A stretch of DNA of 64,000 nucleotides from positions 1,488,001 to 1,552,000 of the forward strand of contig NZ_AP018365.1 of the NCBI RefSeq assembly GCF_016756395.1, in the 5' to 3' direction. Positions 9,201 to 15,982 of the stretch are shown in pieces (positions within the stretch are counted from its first letter, which is position 1; the number at the start of each line of letters is the position of its first letter). The notes beneath the pieces were generated by a model. That model did no database searches. It saw only the letters and a program-made list of their open reading frames with translations, and had not been told where the DNA came from. Made by a program: the position numbers and the translations under genes. This DNA is from Streptomyces sp. SN-593. GTDB taxonomy: Bacteria > Actinomycetota > Actinomycetes > Streptomycetales > Streptomycetaceae.

Positions 9201-9750
9201 CCTGATGGAGTACCACCACCGGCTGCTGAGGGAGGTCGGCGCGACCGACTCCGTCCACCTGGCCGACCTGCCCGCGGGCCGCCAGGTGCTCGTGGCCGGC
9301 ATCCGCTCCGCGACCCAGACCCCTCCGATCGCCTCCGGCAAGCGGATCATCTTCGTCACCCTGGAGGACGGCTCCGGCCTGGTCGACCTCGCCTTCTTCG
9401 AGGACTCCCACGAGCGTTGCGCCCACACGGTCTTCCATTCCGGGCTGCTGCTGGTCCGCGGCACCGTCCAGGTCCGCGGCACCCGCCGGACGATCGTCGG
9501 CACCATGGCCTGGGATCTGGAGGAGGTCGCCGCCACCCGGCGGGACGACGGCCCCGAGGCCGCTCTCGCGCTCCTGGGAGCGGACGGCCCCCACCCGACA
9601 CCGGCGCAGCCGCAGCCGCAGCCGCAGCGGACCCTGGAGAACGGCACCACCGGCGCCCGCCTCCACCCCTACGCCGACCTCCAGCCGGCCGGCTCCCGCA
9701 CCGCCGACCTGCGCAGGCTCGGCCACCGCAGCCCGGGGAGCGCGGGATGA
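6283..9750 (+). CDS. dnaE2: error-prone DNA polymerase III alpha subunit (DnaE2/ImuC type)
   Basis: A 1155-residue C-family DNA polymerase. The N-terminal PHP domain begins at FAHLHVASGYS. The palm catalytic motif PDIDIDVES spans about residues 426-434, and the third catalytic Asp lies in NIKLDVLAV (D581), so polymerase activity should be intact. The fingers include FRPGPVQGGMPERY and AYGFCRAHAVAFA, and an OB-fold region is near the C-terminus. At 1155 residues it fits DnaE2 rather than the replicative DnaE1. The ATG at 6283 follows GGGAGG. With the upstream LexA box and the overlapping Y-family gene, this is an SOS-induced translesion synthesis unit. It was named ImuC in other bacteria. Confidence 0.93.
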   Translation: MAGFAHLHVASGYSERYGAAHPEQLALRAAERGMEALALTDRDTVTGIVRFAQACTQTGVRPVFGIDLAVAGLLPPPPARRTRTPVRGGAHVVEPPLRFVLLARDREGWARLCRITSAAHVGTASRAAPVQVSWDALREHGGAGLTVLLGPLSEPVRALAAGREDVAARLLRPWQEVFGDGVRLEAAVHGRSGTGPGSLRLAARTLALADRTRTPAVLTNAVRYADPAQHRLADVLDAARLLRPIDRRRLDGGQRWLKGEEEMARVARQVAECAGDDPRRADRLLADTVATAAACRLDPKADLGLGARHFPEPAVVGAGPGPGAGARLLRERCAAGLARRGLERDGKALDRMDRELGIIGKLGYDSYFLAVGQAVADIRELGIRVAARGSSAGSMVCHALGIATANPLDHHLLFERFLSERRRSLPDIDIDVESMRRLECYDAIFRRFGHERVAVTAMPETYRARRALRDTGLALGIPPAEVDRVAKSFPHLRACDITSALAELPELRALAAEAGRYGPLWELAEGLDSLVHGMAMHPCGVIISDATLLDRLPVQPTPQGDYPMAMAAKEEVEALGNIKLDVLAVRMQSSMAHAVTEIERATGKRIDLDDGRQVPLDDVFAFRLIQESRTIGMFQLESPGQQDLLSRLQPRDVQDVIADISLFRPGPVQGGMPERYIAARHGGVPHFAHRALEPVLADTYGVTIWHEQVIETLHVMTGCGKDRAEMGRRLLGDKERLPGIRDWFHRAAAARGFSPEVREEVWATVEAFGAYGFCRAHAVAFAVPALQSAWLKAHYPAFLLAGLLEHDPGMWPKRVIVADARRMGVPVLPVDVNRSRPEHVVERAGDGRWGVRLALSGVRGIGEEECARIAAGQPYGSLSDFWQRARPSRPVAEQLAGIGALHALHDGRLTRRDLLLQIAELHRQSRHRNAAEGQLPLTADAIGATEPAGLPEMTGREMLGAELHTLGIDVSRHLMEYHHRLLREVGATDSVHLADLPAGRQVLVAGIRSATQTPPIASGKRIIFVTLEDGSGLVDLAFFEDSHERCAHTVFHSGLLLVRGTVQVRGTRRTIVGTMAWDLEEVAATRRDDGPEAALALLGADGPHPTPAQPQPQPQRTLENGTTGARLHPYADLQPAGSRTADLRRLGHRSPGSAG

Positions 9751-10805
9751 GGCCGCGCCACATCGCCCACCTCCACCTGCTCGCCGACAGCCTCGGCGAG
9801 GAGGGCTACGCGCAGGTGCTGGAGGTGCTGAGCGGCCTCACCCCCCACGTCCAGGCGTTCCCGCCCGACGCGGTGCAGCTCGACCTGACCTCGGCACTGC
9901 GCTACTTCGACCGCGGCCCCTACGACATCGTGCAGATGGCCAGGCTGCGGATCGCCGCCCTGTACGGCGTCCGGACCAGCGCGGGACTGGCCAGGAACCC
10001 GATGCTGGCGGCCATGGCGGCGGCCGCCTCCCCGCCCGGCCGCACCACGCGCGTCCCCGGCGACCAGGAGGCGGTGGACGCCTGGCTGGGACCGATGCCG
10101 GTGGTCACGCTGCCCGGGGTCGGCCGGGCCACCGCGGCCACGCTCGGCATGTACGGGCTGTACACCATCGGCCAGGTCGCGGGCGTCCCCGCGGCCACCC
10201 TCCAGCGGATCCTGGGCGCCGCCCCCGCCCGGCTGCTCGCCGAACGCGTCCGCGGCAACGACCCCCGCCCGGTCACGCCGCAGGCTCCCGCGGCGCACCT
10301 GACCGCCGACCTCGCGCTCGACCGCGACTGCCTCGATCCCCTGCACCACCGCCGCGCCGTGATCGGGCTGGTCGAGGACCTCGGCCACAGGCTGCGGACC
10401 GGGGACCGGGTCACCGGCCGCCTCACGCTCACCCTCCGGTACGCCGACCGGAGCGCCACCACCCGGACCCGTACGCTGCCCGAACCCACCGCCCACTCAC
10501 CCCTGCTGGCCGCCTCCGCCCTGGACGTCCTGGCCTCCCTGGGCCTGCAACGCGCCCGGGTGCGCGGCTACTGCCTGACCGCCGACAGCCTGCTGGCCAC
10601 CACCGACGCCACCCGCCAACTCAGCCTCGACGCCGCCGATGCCCGCGCCCGCGCCGCCGAAGCCGCCGCCGACCGGGCCCGCCGCCGCTTCGGACCGGGC
10701 GCGGTGAGCCCCGCGATCCTGGCCGGGCGCACCGGACCCGGCGGGTCAGGCGGGTCAGGCGGGCCAAGCGGTTCCGGCGATCCGGGCGGTCTCCTCCGGC
10801 GGTGA
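9747..10805 (+). CDS. ImuB-like, catalytically degenerate Y-family polymerase homologue
   Basis: A 352-residue Y-family protein whose ATG overlaps the TGA of dnaE2 (ATGA, 9747-9750). The thumb helix-hairpin-helix (LPGVGRATAATLGMYGL) and a little-finger domain (about 190-285) are recognisable. The catalytic carboxylates are not: motif I reads HLHLLADSLG where active enzymes have a DxD-type motif, and the DE pair is replaced by LDLTSA. It is therefore probably an ImuB-type accessory that brings DnaE2 to the sliding clamp. QLSLD at 291-295 resembles the clamp-binding pentapeptide QLSLF. The C-terminus is a Gly/Ser-rich tail. No ImuA-prime gene is adjacent. Confidence 0.85.
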   Translation: MRPRHIAHLHLLADSLGEEGYAQVLEVLSGLTPHVQAFPPDAVQLDLTSALRYFDRGPYDIVQMARLRIAALYGVRTSAGLARNPMLAAMAAAASPPGRTTRVPGDQEAVDAWLGPMPVVTLPGVGRATAATLGMYGLYTIGQVAGVPAATLQRILGAAPARLLAERVRGNDPRPVTPQAPAAHLTADLALDRDCLDPLHHRRAVIGLVEDLGHRLRTGDRVTGRLTLTLRYADRSATTRTRTLPEPTAHSPLLAASALDVLASLGLQRARVRGYCLTADSLLATTDATRQLSLDAADARARAAEAAADRARRRFGPGAVSPAILAGRTGPGGSGGSGGPSGSGDPGGLLRR

Positions 10806-10977
10806 GTTCGGTGCGGACGCCGCCCCACCGGCCCGACCTCGGGTCCCCGTCCACTCGGACGAGTGAATCCGTGCGGATCGGCGTTCGAGCCGGAACAAGG
10901 GTCGGTCACGGTGCGTTCTCCCCACCACAGGCAGTAACCGACCGGTATCCGTCAGCACCCCTCCACCAGGAGCGATC

Positions 10978-11442
10978 ATGCACCAGGCCCCCGCCACCAG
11001 CCCGCTGCTGGACCTGCTCAAGGAACAGCGGAACGGCGTGCTCGTCACCCTCAAGAAGGACGGCCGCCCCCAACTGTCCAACGTCACGTTCCTCTACGAC
11101 GAGTCGACCCGCCTCATCCGGGTCTCCGCCACCGACAGCCGGGCCAAGACCCGCAATCTGCGCCGCGACCCGCGGGCGAGCTTCTACGTCACGACCCCGG
11201 ACCTGGGGGCGTACCTGGTCGCCGAGGGCGAGGCGGAGCTGACCCCGGTGGCCGCCGACCCGCATGACGCCACCGTCGACGAACTGGTCGAGATCTACCG
11301 GGCGATCGCCGGGGAGCACCCGGACTGGGAGGAGTACCGCGCGGCGATGGTGGCCGACGGGAGGCTGGTCATACGCCTGCGGGCCGATCGTGCCTACGGA
11401 TGGGGCCGCACCCAGGGCGGCACGAGCGGCGCTCTGGACTGA
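10978..11442 (+). CDS. PPOX-class F420-dependent oxidoreductase-like protein
   Basis: A 154-residue split-barrel protein of the pyridoxamine 5'-phosphate oxidase fold, probably of the F420-binding FDOR group common in actinobacteria. Typical features are NGVLVTLKKDGRPQLSNV (about 19-36), RVSATDSRAKTRNLRRDPRAS and the C-terminal RLVIRLRADRAYGW. Substrate is unknown. The ATG at 10978 has GGAG a few bases upstream. It ends 16 bases from the stop codon of the convergent WYL gene. Confidence 0.85.
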   Translation: MHQAPATSPLLDLLKEQRNGVLVTLKKDGRPQLSNVTFLYDESTRLIRVSATDSRAKTRNLRRDPRASFYVTTPDLGAYLVAEGEAELTPVAADPHDATVDELVEIYRAIAGEHPDWEEYRAAMVADGRLVIRLRADRAYGWGRTQGGTSGALD

Positions 11443-11458
11443 GCGGGCCCGCCCGGGG

Positions 11459-12436
11459 TCAGGGGGCGCCGCCGTCCCCGGCCGTGCGGCGGGCCGCGCG
11501 GGCCAGCCGGCCGGACACCGCCGCGAGGTGGGACACCAGCTCGGGCGGCTCCTTCACCTCGAACTCCGCGCCCGTCATGCCGATGAACATCGCCACCGCG
11601 TCCAGCGACTCGAACCCGGTGGTCAGTTCGCAGGCGTCGGGCCCGAGCGCGGTGAGCCGGCCGAAGCCGGACCAGGCGAGGGAGGCGATGGCGTCCAGCG
11701 GCGCGTGCAGCACCACCCGGGCCTGGTAGCGGTAGGCCCGTGAGGTGACGCCTTCGGCGACGTAGGAGGCGGCGTCGTCGGGGAGTCCACGCGGGGCGAA
11801 CCGCGGACCGGTGGGCGGCCTGGGCTCGATCCGGTCCACCCGGAAGGTCCGCCAGTCGTCCCGGTCGGTGTCGAACGCGAGGAGGTACCAGCGCCGGCCG
11901 TGGTGGACCAGCCGGTAGGGCTCGACGGTGCGGCGGCTCCCGGTGCCGCGGTGGTCGAGGTAGTCGAAGCGCAGTTGCTCGCGGTCCCGGCAGGCGGCCC
12001 CGATGACGGTCAGCACCTCCTGGCTGACCGTCGTCGCGGCCGGCGCGGGGCCCACGGTGACCGCCTGCATCGCCTGCACCCGGTGCCGCAGCCGTGACGG
12101 GAGGACCTGCTCCAGCTTGGTCAGCGCCCGCCCCGAGGTCTCCTCGATGCCCTCGACGCCGCCGACCGCGCCCGTCCGCAGGCACAGCGCCACCGCGACG
12201 GCCTCCTCGTCGTCGAGCAGCAGCGGCGGCAGGGCGGCTCCCGCGCCCAGCCGGTAGCCGCCGGCCGTGCCGGGCGCGGCGTGGACGGGATAGCCGAGCG
12301 TGCGCAGGCGTTCGACGTCCCGCCGGACCGTGCGGGCGGTGACCTCCAGGCGCGCGGCGAGTTCGGGCCCCCTCCAGTCACGGCGCGACTGGAGGAGGGA
12401 GAGCAGGCGCAGCAGGCGCGCCGACGTTTCCAGCAT
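11459..12436 (-). CDS. WYL-domain transcriptional regulator (YafY family)
   Basis: A 325-residue regulator. The N-terminal winged helix (about 1-60) contains VTARTVRRDVERLRTLGYPV and the GGYRLG wing. The WYL domain (about 135-210) shows the YRLVHHGRRWYLLAFD segment, followed by a WCX-type extension. WYL proteins sense ligands such as nucleic acids or small molecules. The target is unknown. The ATG at 12436 is the family-typical start (MLETSARLLRLLSLLQ). The DUF5685 gene lies upstream on the same strand, 90 bases away, so cotranscription is possible. Confidence 0.9.
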   Translation of the reverse strand: MLETSARLLRLLSLLQSRRDWRGPELAARLEVTARTVRRDVERLRTLGYPVHAAPGTAGGYRLGAGAALPPLLLDDEEAVAVALCLRTGAVGGVEGIEETSGRALTKLEQVLPSRLRHRVQAMQAVTVGPAPAATTVSQEVLTVIGAACRDREQLRFDYLDHRGTGSRRTVEPYRLVHHGRRWYLLAFDTDRDDWRTFRVDRIEPRPPTGPRFAPRGLPDDAASYVAEGVTSRAYRYQARVVLHAPLDAIASLAWSGFGRLTALGPDACELTTGFESLDAVAMFIGMTGAEFEVKEPPELVSHLAAVSGRLARAARRTAGDGGAP

Positions 12437-12525
12437 GCGTGCAGTCTGGCAGCGGGCCGGGACAGGAGGCGGCCGCGCACCGGTCGGCCGCGGGGGCTCA
12501 GGCCGTGGGGCTCAGGCCGCGGGGC

Positions 12526-13782
12526 TCAGCAGTCGCACCCGCAGTCGCAGCAGTCGCAGTCCCCGCAGCACTCGGCGCACTGGCAGCAGTCGCCGCAACC
12601 GCTGCAGTCCCCGCAGTCCCCGCAGTCGCACGAGGTGCACCAGGCGTCGCGGGGCCGGCCGGTCCAGGCGTCCTGGTGGTCGGTGCAGCACAGTCGGCAG
12701 GTGCAGCACATGCCCGTGTAGACCAGGCATCCGGACAGCAGCCCGCGCCGGCGCGGCGGCTCGGGCGGGGGCGGGAAACCGCCGGGACCGGCCGGTCCGC
12801 CCGGCTGCCCGGGCGGGTAGGGCCGCTGGCCGGGCGCACCGGGCGCGTAGGGGCTGCCGGTGTACGGGTCGCCGGTGTACCGGTCGCCGTCCCGTGCCGA
12901 CGGGCCGTGCGAGCAGCCGTCGGTGCCGAACACCCGGTCCACGGAGCGTTCCAGTTCGTGGACGAGCAGGGTGTGGGCCAGGCGGGCGGAGGCGGTGTCG
13001 GCGAAGTCGACGTCCCGCAGGGCGAGCCGGATGCCGTGCCGGGCGTCGTCGCACAGCCGGCGGGCCTCGGCGAGGTCGGTGCCGGTGGCGGCGAGCGGGT
13101 TCCAGGCGCCGGTGCGGGCGTCCTCGGCCAGGTCCTCGACCGCGTCGAGGAGGTGGGCGAGGCGGCCGAACAGCCGCCCGGCCTCCTGGAGCGGGGCGGT
13201 GTTGCCGGGCCGCCCGGCGAGGACTGCGGTGTGGGCGAAGGCCGCGGCGGTCGCGGTCTCGGTGGGCTCGGTGACGGCCAGCACGCAACTGCCGGGTCCG
13301 GCCGCCGCCTCGACCTCGCTCTGCCGTCCGACCGCGTCGAGCAGCAGGGCGGTGTCGAAGCCGAGGGCACCGCCGGTGCGCGCGCCGGCCCGGTCCCAGC
13401 GGCGGGCGACCCGGCGGGCCGCGAGCGCGACCGGGCGCCGGGCGAACGCCCCGTCCCCGTCGTCGACATGGTCGCGCACCTTCGCCGACGCCAGCACCAG
13501 CGAGACCGCCGCGGCCAGGCGGGCCCCCTCGCCCCTGGCGACCGGCGCGGTGCGCATGCCGCGCAGCGGGCAGGGCCCCGCGGTGCGGCGCCGACCGGCG
13601 GTGGACGCGGTCTGCGCCTCGACCAGGACGGAGATCACCAGACCGTCGTAATTGGTGGCGACACGGGCGAACTGGCCGTGTCCGTCGCGCAGGGCGAGGC
13701 ACAGCCCGCACAGGTGGGCGAGCCAGGACGCGGCCATGCCCTCCGACATCCGGTGCCGGCACGGCCGAATGATTCCGAACAC
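12526..13782 (-). CDS. DUF5685 family protein with a cysteine-packed C-terminal tail
   Basis: A 418-residue protein. The GTG at 13782 starts it at VFGIIRPCRHRM, the conserved beginning I recall for this family; the frame is open 120 bases further upstream. The N-terminal body (about 1-290) is helical, with Cys in CRHRM and HLCGLCLALRDGHG. A Pro/Gly linker (about 300-345) follows. The last about 69 residues hold some 23 cysteines in CxC, CC and GDC runs. Such a tail could bind metal or form many disulfides. Function is unknown; no signal peptide is visible, which favours a metal-binding over a secreted disulfide role. Confidence 0.82.
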   Translation of the reverse strand: MFGIIRPCRHRMSEGMAASWLAHLCGLCLALRDGHGQFARVATNYDGLVISVLVEAQTASTAGRRRTAGPCPLRGMRTAPVARGEGARLAAAVSLVLASAKVRDHVDDGDGAFARRPVALAARRVARRWDRAGARTGGALGFDTALLLDAVGRQSEVEAAAGPGSCVLAVTEPTETATAAAFAHTAVLAGRPGNTAPLQEAGRLFGRLAHLLDAVEDLAEDARTGAWNPLAATGTDLAEARRLCDDARHGIRLALRDVDFADTASARLAHTLLVHELERSVDRVFGTDGCSHGPSARDGDRYTGDPYTGSPYAPGAPGQRPYPPGQPGGPAGPGGFPPPPEPPRRRGLLSGCLVYTGMCCTCRLCCTDHQDAWTGRPRDAWCTSCDCGDCGDCSGCGDCCQCAECCGDCDCCDCGCDC

Positions 13783-14198
13783 GCTTCCCACTCCCCCATC
13801 GGACCGCGGTGCGCCGACGCGGTGCCTTGAGGCGACGCGTGGGGCGGAGGCGGCGTGTGGGCCGCCCCGGGTCGTGCCCGGCCGCCACGCGCCCGCCATC
13901 ACCAGCGCTTTGACCTTCGGTCAGGTTTCAGAACCCGGTCGGCGGTCATGTTATCGGTGCGGCACCCCGCTTCCGTACGGCCGTACGGCCCCCGAAATCA
14001 CCCGATCGTGGAGGACGTTCCCATCACGTCGTCAGGTCTCCGATGCCTGCCCCTGCTTGACGGTGCGCCACTATCGTGTGTGCCAGTACCGTCACAAAGC
14101 ACCTGCGTGGCGCGTATCCCCTTGGCGCATCACCCTCATCATGGATGACGATAGGACTAAGCGGACGGTACAGACCGCGTGCGAGAGAGGAGGCGTCC
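13783..14198. other. divergent intergenic region
   Basis: A 416-base gap carrying the promoters of the DUF5685 gene (minus) and the SepF-like gene (plus). It has the TGACC/GGTCA repeat and a relatively AT-rich stretch at 14060-14160, with TTGGCG at 14122-14127 and TAGGAC at 14152-14157 that are too far apart for a standard promoter. No gene is seen. Confidence 0.4.
13911..13923. promoter_or_regulatory. short operator-like inverted repeat
   Basis: TGACC-TTC-GGTCA is a perfect 5-3-5 inverted repeat in the gap between the DUF5685 gene and the SepF-like gene, about 130 bases before the DUF5685 start. It could be a repressor site, but a match this short can arise by chance. Confidence 0.25.
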
Positions 14199-14642
14199 AT
14201 GGGTTCTGTTCGACGGGCGAGTGCCTGGCTTGGCCTCGTCGACGACAACGGCGGCGAGGGTTACTACGACGAGGAGTACGCCGACTACGGCGAGGGCCCG
14301 GAGCGCGCCGACACGTGGGTGACCGACCCGCGGGTTCGGGTCGCCACCGAGTCGGCCGAGGAAGAGGGCCGGCGGATCGCCACGGTGACGCCCGACGGCT
14401 TCCGTGACGCGCGCGGCATCGGCGAGCTCTTCCGCGCCGGCGTCCCGGTGATCGTCAACCTCACCGCGATGGAGCCCTCCGACGCCAAGCGCGTGGTCGA
14501 CTTCGCCGCCGGGCTGACCTTCGGCCTGCGCGGCTCCATCGAGCGGGTGGCCACCCGGGTGTTCCTGCTCACCCCGGCCGACTACTCCGTGATGAACGCC
14601 GACTCCCGCCGCGGCGGCGACGGCTTCTTCAACCAGAACTGA
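14199..14642 (+). CDS. sepF: SepF-like cell division protein (DUF552)
   Basis: A 147-residue protein with an acidic, Tyr-rich N-terminal segment (about 20-40) and the SepF/DUF552 fold from about 60 to 135. Characteristic stretches are [31 protein letters not shown] and RVFLLTP. SepF anchors FtsZ to the membrane through an N-terminal amphipathic helix; here [14 protein letters not shown] could serve that role. It is not beside ftsZ, so it is more likely one of the extra SepF-like proteins (SflA/SflB type) of Streptomyces than the dcw SepF. A strong GAGAGAGGAGG precedes the ATG. Confidence 0.88.
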   Translation: MGSVRRASAWLGLVDDNGGEGYYDEEYADYGEGPERADTWVTDPRVRVATESAEEEGRRIATVTPDGFRDARGIGELFRAGVPVIVNLTAMEPSDAKRVVDFAAGLTFGLRGSIERVATRVFLLTPADYSVMNADSRRGGDGFFNQN

Positions 14643-14710
14643 GTCCGGCCCCGGCCGCGCGCCCGCCGCTCCCCGCGGCCGCGCACCGGCCGGTGCCGGC
14701 GGCCGCCACC

Positions 14711-14744
14711 GCCTTCCGCGGGCAACGCCTCACCCGCGGAAGGC
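14711..14744. terminator. bidirectional stem-loop between sepF-like and acyl-CoA dehydrogenase genes
   Basis: The arms GCCTTCCGCGGG (14711-14722) and CCCGCGGAAGGC (14733-14744) are perfectly complementary with a 10-base loop. The stop codon of the minus-strand gene (14730-14732) lies in the loop, so the right arm is coding. Position between convergent genes supports a shared terminator. Confidence 0.6.
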
Positions 14745-15920
14745 GTCGATCCCGGTGAGCGCCTTGCCCAGCACGAGCTGGTGCATCTCCACGGTGCCCT
14801 CGTAGGTCAGCACGGACTCCAGGTTGGTCGCGTGCCGCATCACCGGGTACTCCAGCGAGATGCCGTTGGCGCCCAGGATCGTGCGCGCGGTGCGGCAGAT
14901 CTCGATCGCCTCGCGCACGTTGTTGAGCTTGCCGAAGCTGACCTGCTCCGGGCGCAGCGTGCCCGCGTCCATCCGCTGCCCGAGGTGGTGCGCCAGCAGG
15001 ATCCCCTTGTGGAGTTCGACCGCCATGTCGGCCAGCTTGGCCTGGGTGAGCTGGAAGCCCCCGATCGGCCGTCCGAACTGCTCACGCTCGCCCGCGTACG
15101 CCAGCGCCGCCTCGAAACTGGACCGTGCCGCGCCCATCGCGCCCCACACGATGCCGTAGCGCGCGTGGTTGAGGCAGCTCAGCGGACCGCGCAGGCCGGT
15201 GACCTCGGGCAGCACCGCGTCCGCGGGCAGCCGTACGCCGTCCAGCACCAGTTCGCTGGTGACCGAGGCGCGCAGGCTCCACTTGTGGCGGATCTCGGGT
15301 GCGGAGAACCCGGGGGCGTCGGTGGGGACGACGAAGCCGCGCACCCCCTCCTCCGTCGCGGCCCAGACCACGGCCACCCCGGCGACCGAGCCGTTGGTGA
15401 TCCACATCTTGCGGCCGTCGAGCACCCAGTCCGAGCCGTCCCGGACCGCGCGGGTGCGCATGCCGGCCGGGTCGGAGCCGTGGTCGGGCTCGGTCAGCCC
15501 GAAGCAGCCGATCACCTCGCCCGCGGCCATCGACGGCAGCCAGCGCTCCTTCTGGGCGTCGGAGCCGAAGCGGTGGACGGCGTACATGGCGAGCGAACCC
15601 TGCACCGACACCAGTGAGCGGATGCCGGAGTCGGCGGCCTCCAACTCCAGGCAGGCCAGGCCGTACTGCACCGCGCTCGCGCCCGCGCAGCCGTAACCGT
15701 CCAGTTGCATGCCGAGGGCGCCGATGGAGCCGAGTTCGCGGGCCAGTTCGCGGACCTCGGGCAGCTCGCCGCGCTCGTACCAGCCCGCCACGTGGGGCAG
15801 CACCCGGTCGGCGGCCCAGCCGCGTACGGTCTCGCGCACCGCGCGGTCCTCGGCGGTGAGCAGGTCGTCCAGACCCAGCGGGTCGTGCGGGTCGAAGGGC
15901 GCCTTCGCGGCGTGCGGCAT
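14730..15920 (-). CDS. acyl-CoA dehydrogenase, glutaryl-CoA dehydrogenase-like
   Basis: A 396-residue FAD-dependent acyl-CoA dehydrogenase. Diagnostic parts are GCFGLTEPDHGSDPAGM (FAD and substrate contact), WITNGSVAGV, REQFGRPIGGFQLTQ, and the catalytic base region YEGTVEMHQLVLG (Y373, E374) near the C-terminus. The placement of Glu in YEGT and the DSGIRSLVSVQGSLAMYAV segment resemble glutaryl-CoA dehydrogenase, which turns glutaryl-CoA into crotonyl-CoA in lysine and tryptophan breakdown. Other substrates cannot be excluded. The ATG at 15920 begins MPHAAKAPFD. The reading frame is open for 2 kb upstream, but that part is the shadow of the transporter gene. Confidence 0.87.
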   Translation of the reverse strand: MPHAAKAPFDPHDPLGLDDLLTAEDRAVRETVRGWAADRVLPHVAGWYERGELPEVRELARELGSIGALGMQLDGYGCAGASAVQYGLACLELEAADSGIRSLVSVQGSLAMYAVHRFGSDAQKERWLPSMAAGEVIGCFGLTEPDHGSDPAGMRTRAVRDGSDWVLDGRKMWITNGSVAGVAVVWAATEEGVRGFVVPTDAPGFSAPEIRHKWSLRASVTSELVLDGVRLPADAVLPEVTGLRGPLSCLNHARYGIVWGAMGAARSSFEAALAYAGEREQFGRPIGGFQLTQAKLADMAVELHKGILLAHHLGQRMDAGTLRPEQVSFGKLNNVREAIEICRTARTILGANGISLEYPVMRHATNLESVLTYEGTVEMHQLVLGKALTGIDAFRG

Positions 15921-15982
15921 CAGTGGACCTCCGGCCGGGAAAACTAGCGGTGGTAATCGCGACTCGGCGCCGACGTTACGGC

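Noticed and set aside
6214..9726. 1170-codon open frame on the minus strand opposite dnaE2
   Set aside because: It is the GC-rich antisense shadow of a clear polymerase gene and has no recognisable domain; composition (Gly/Arg/Pro/Ala-rich) is typical of shadows.
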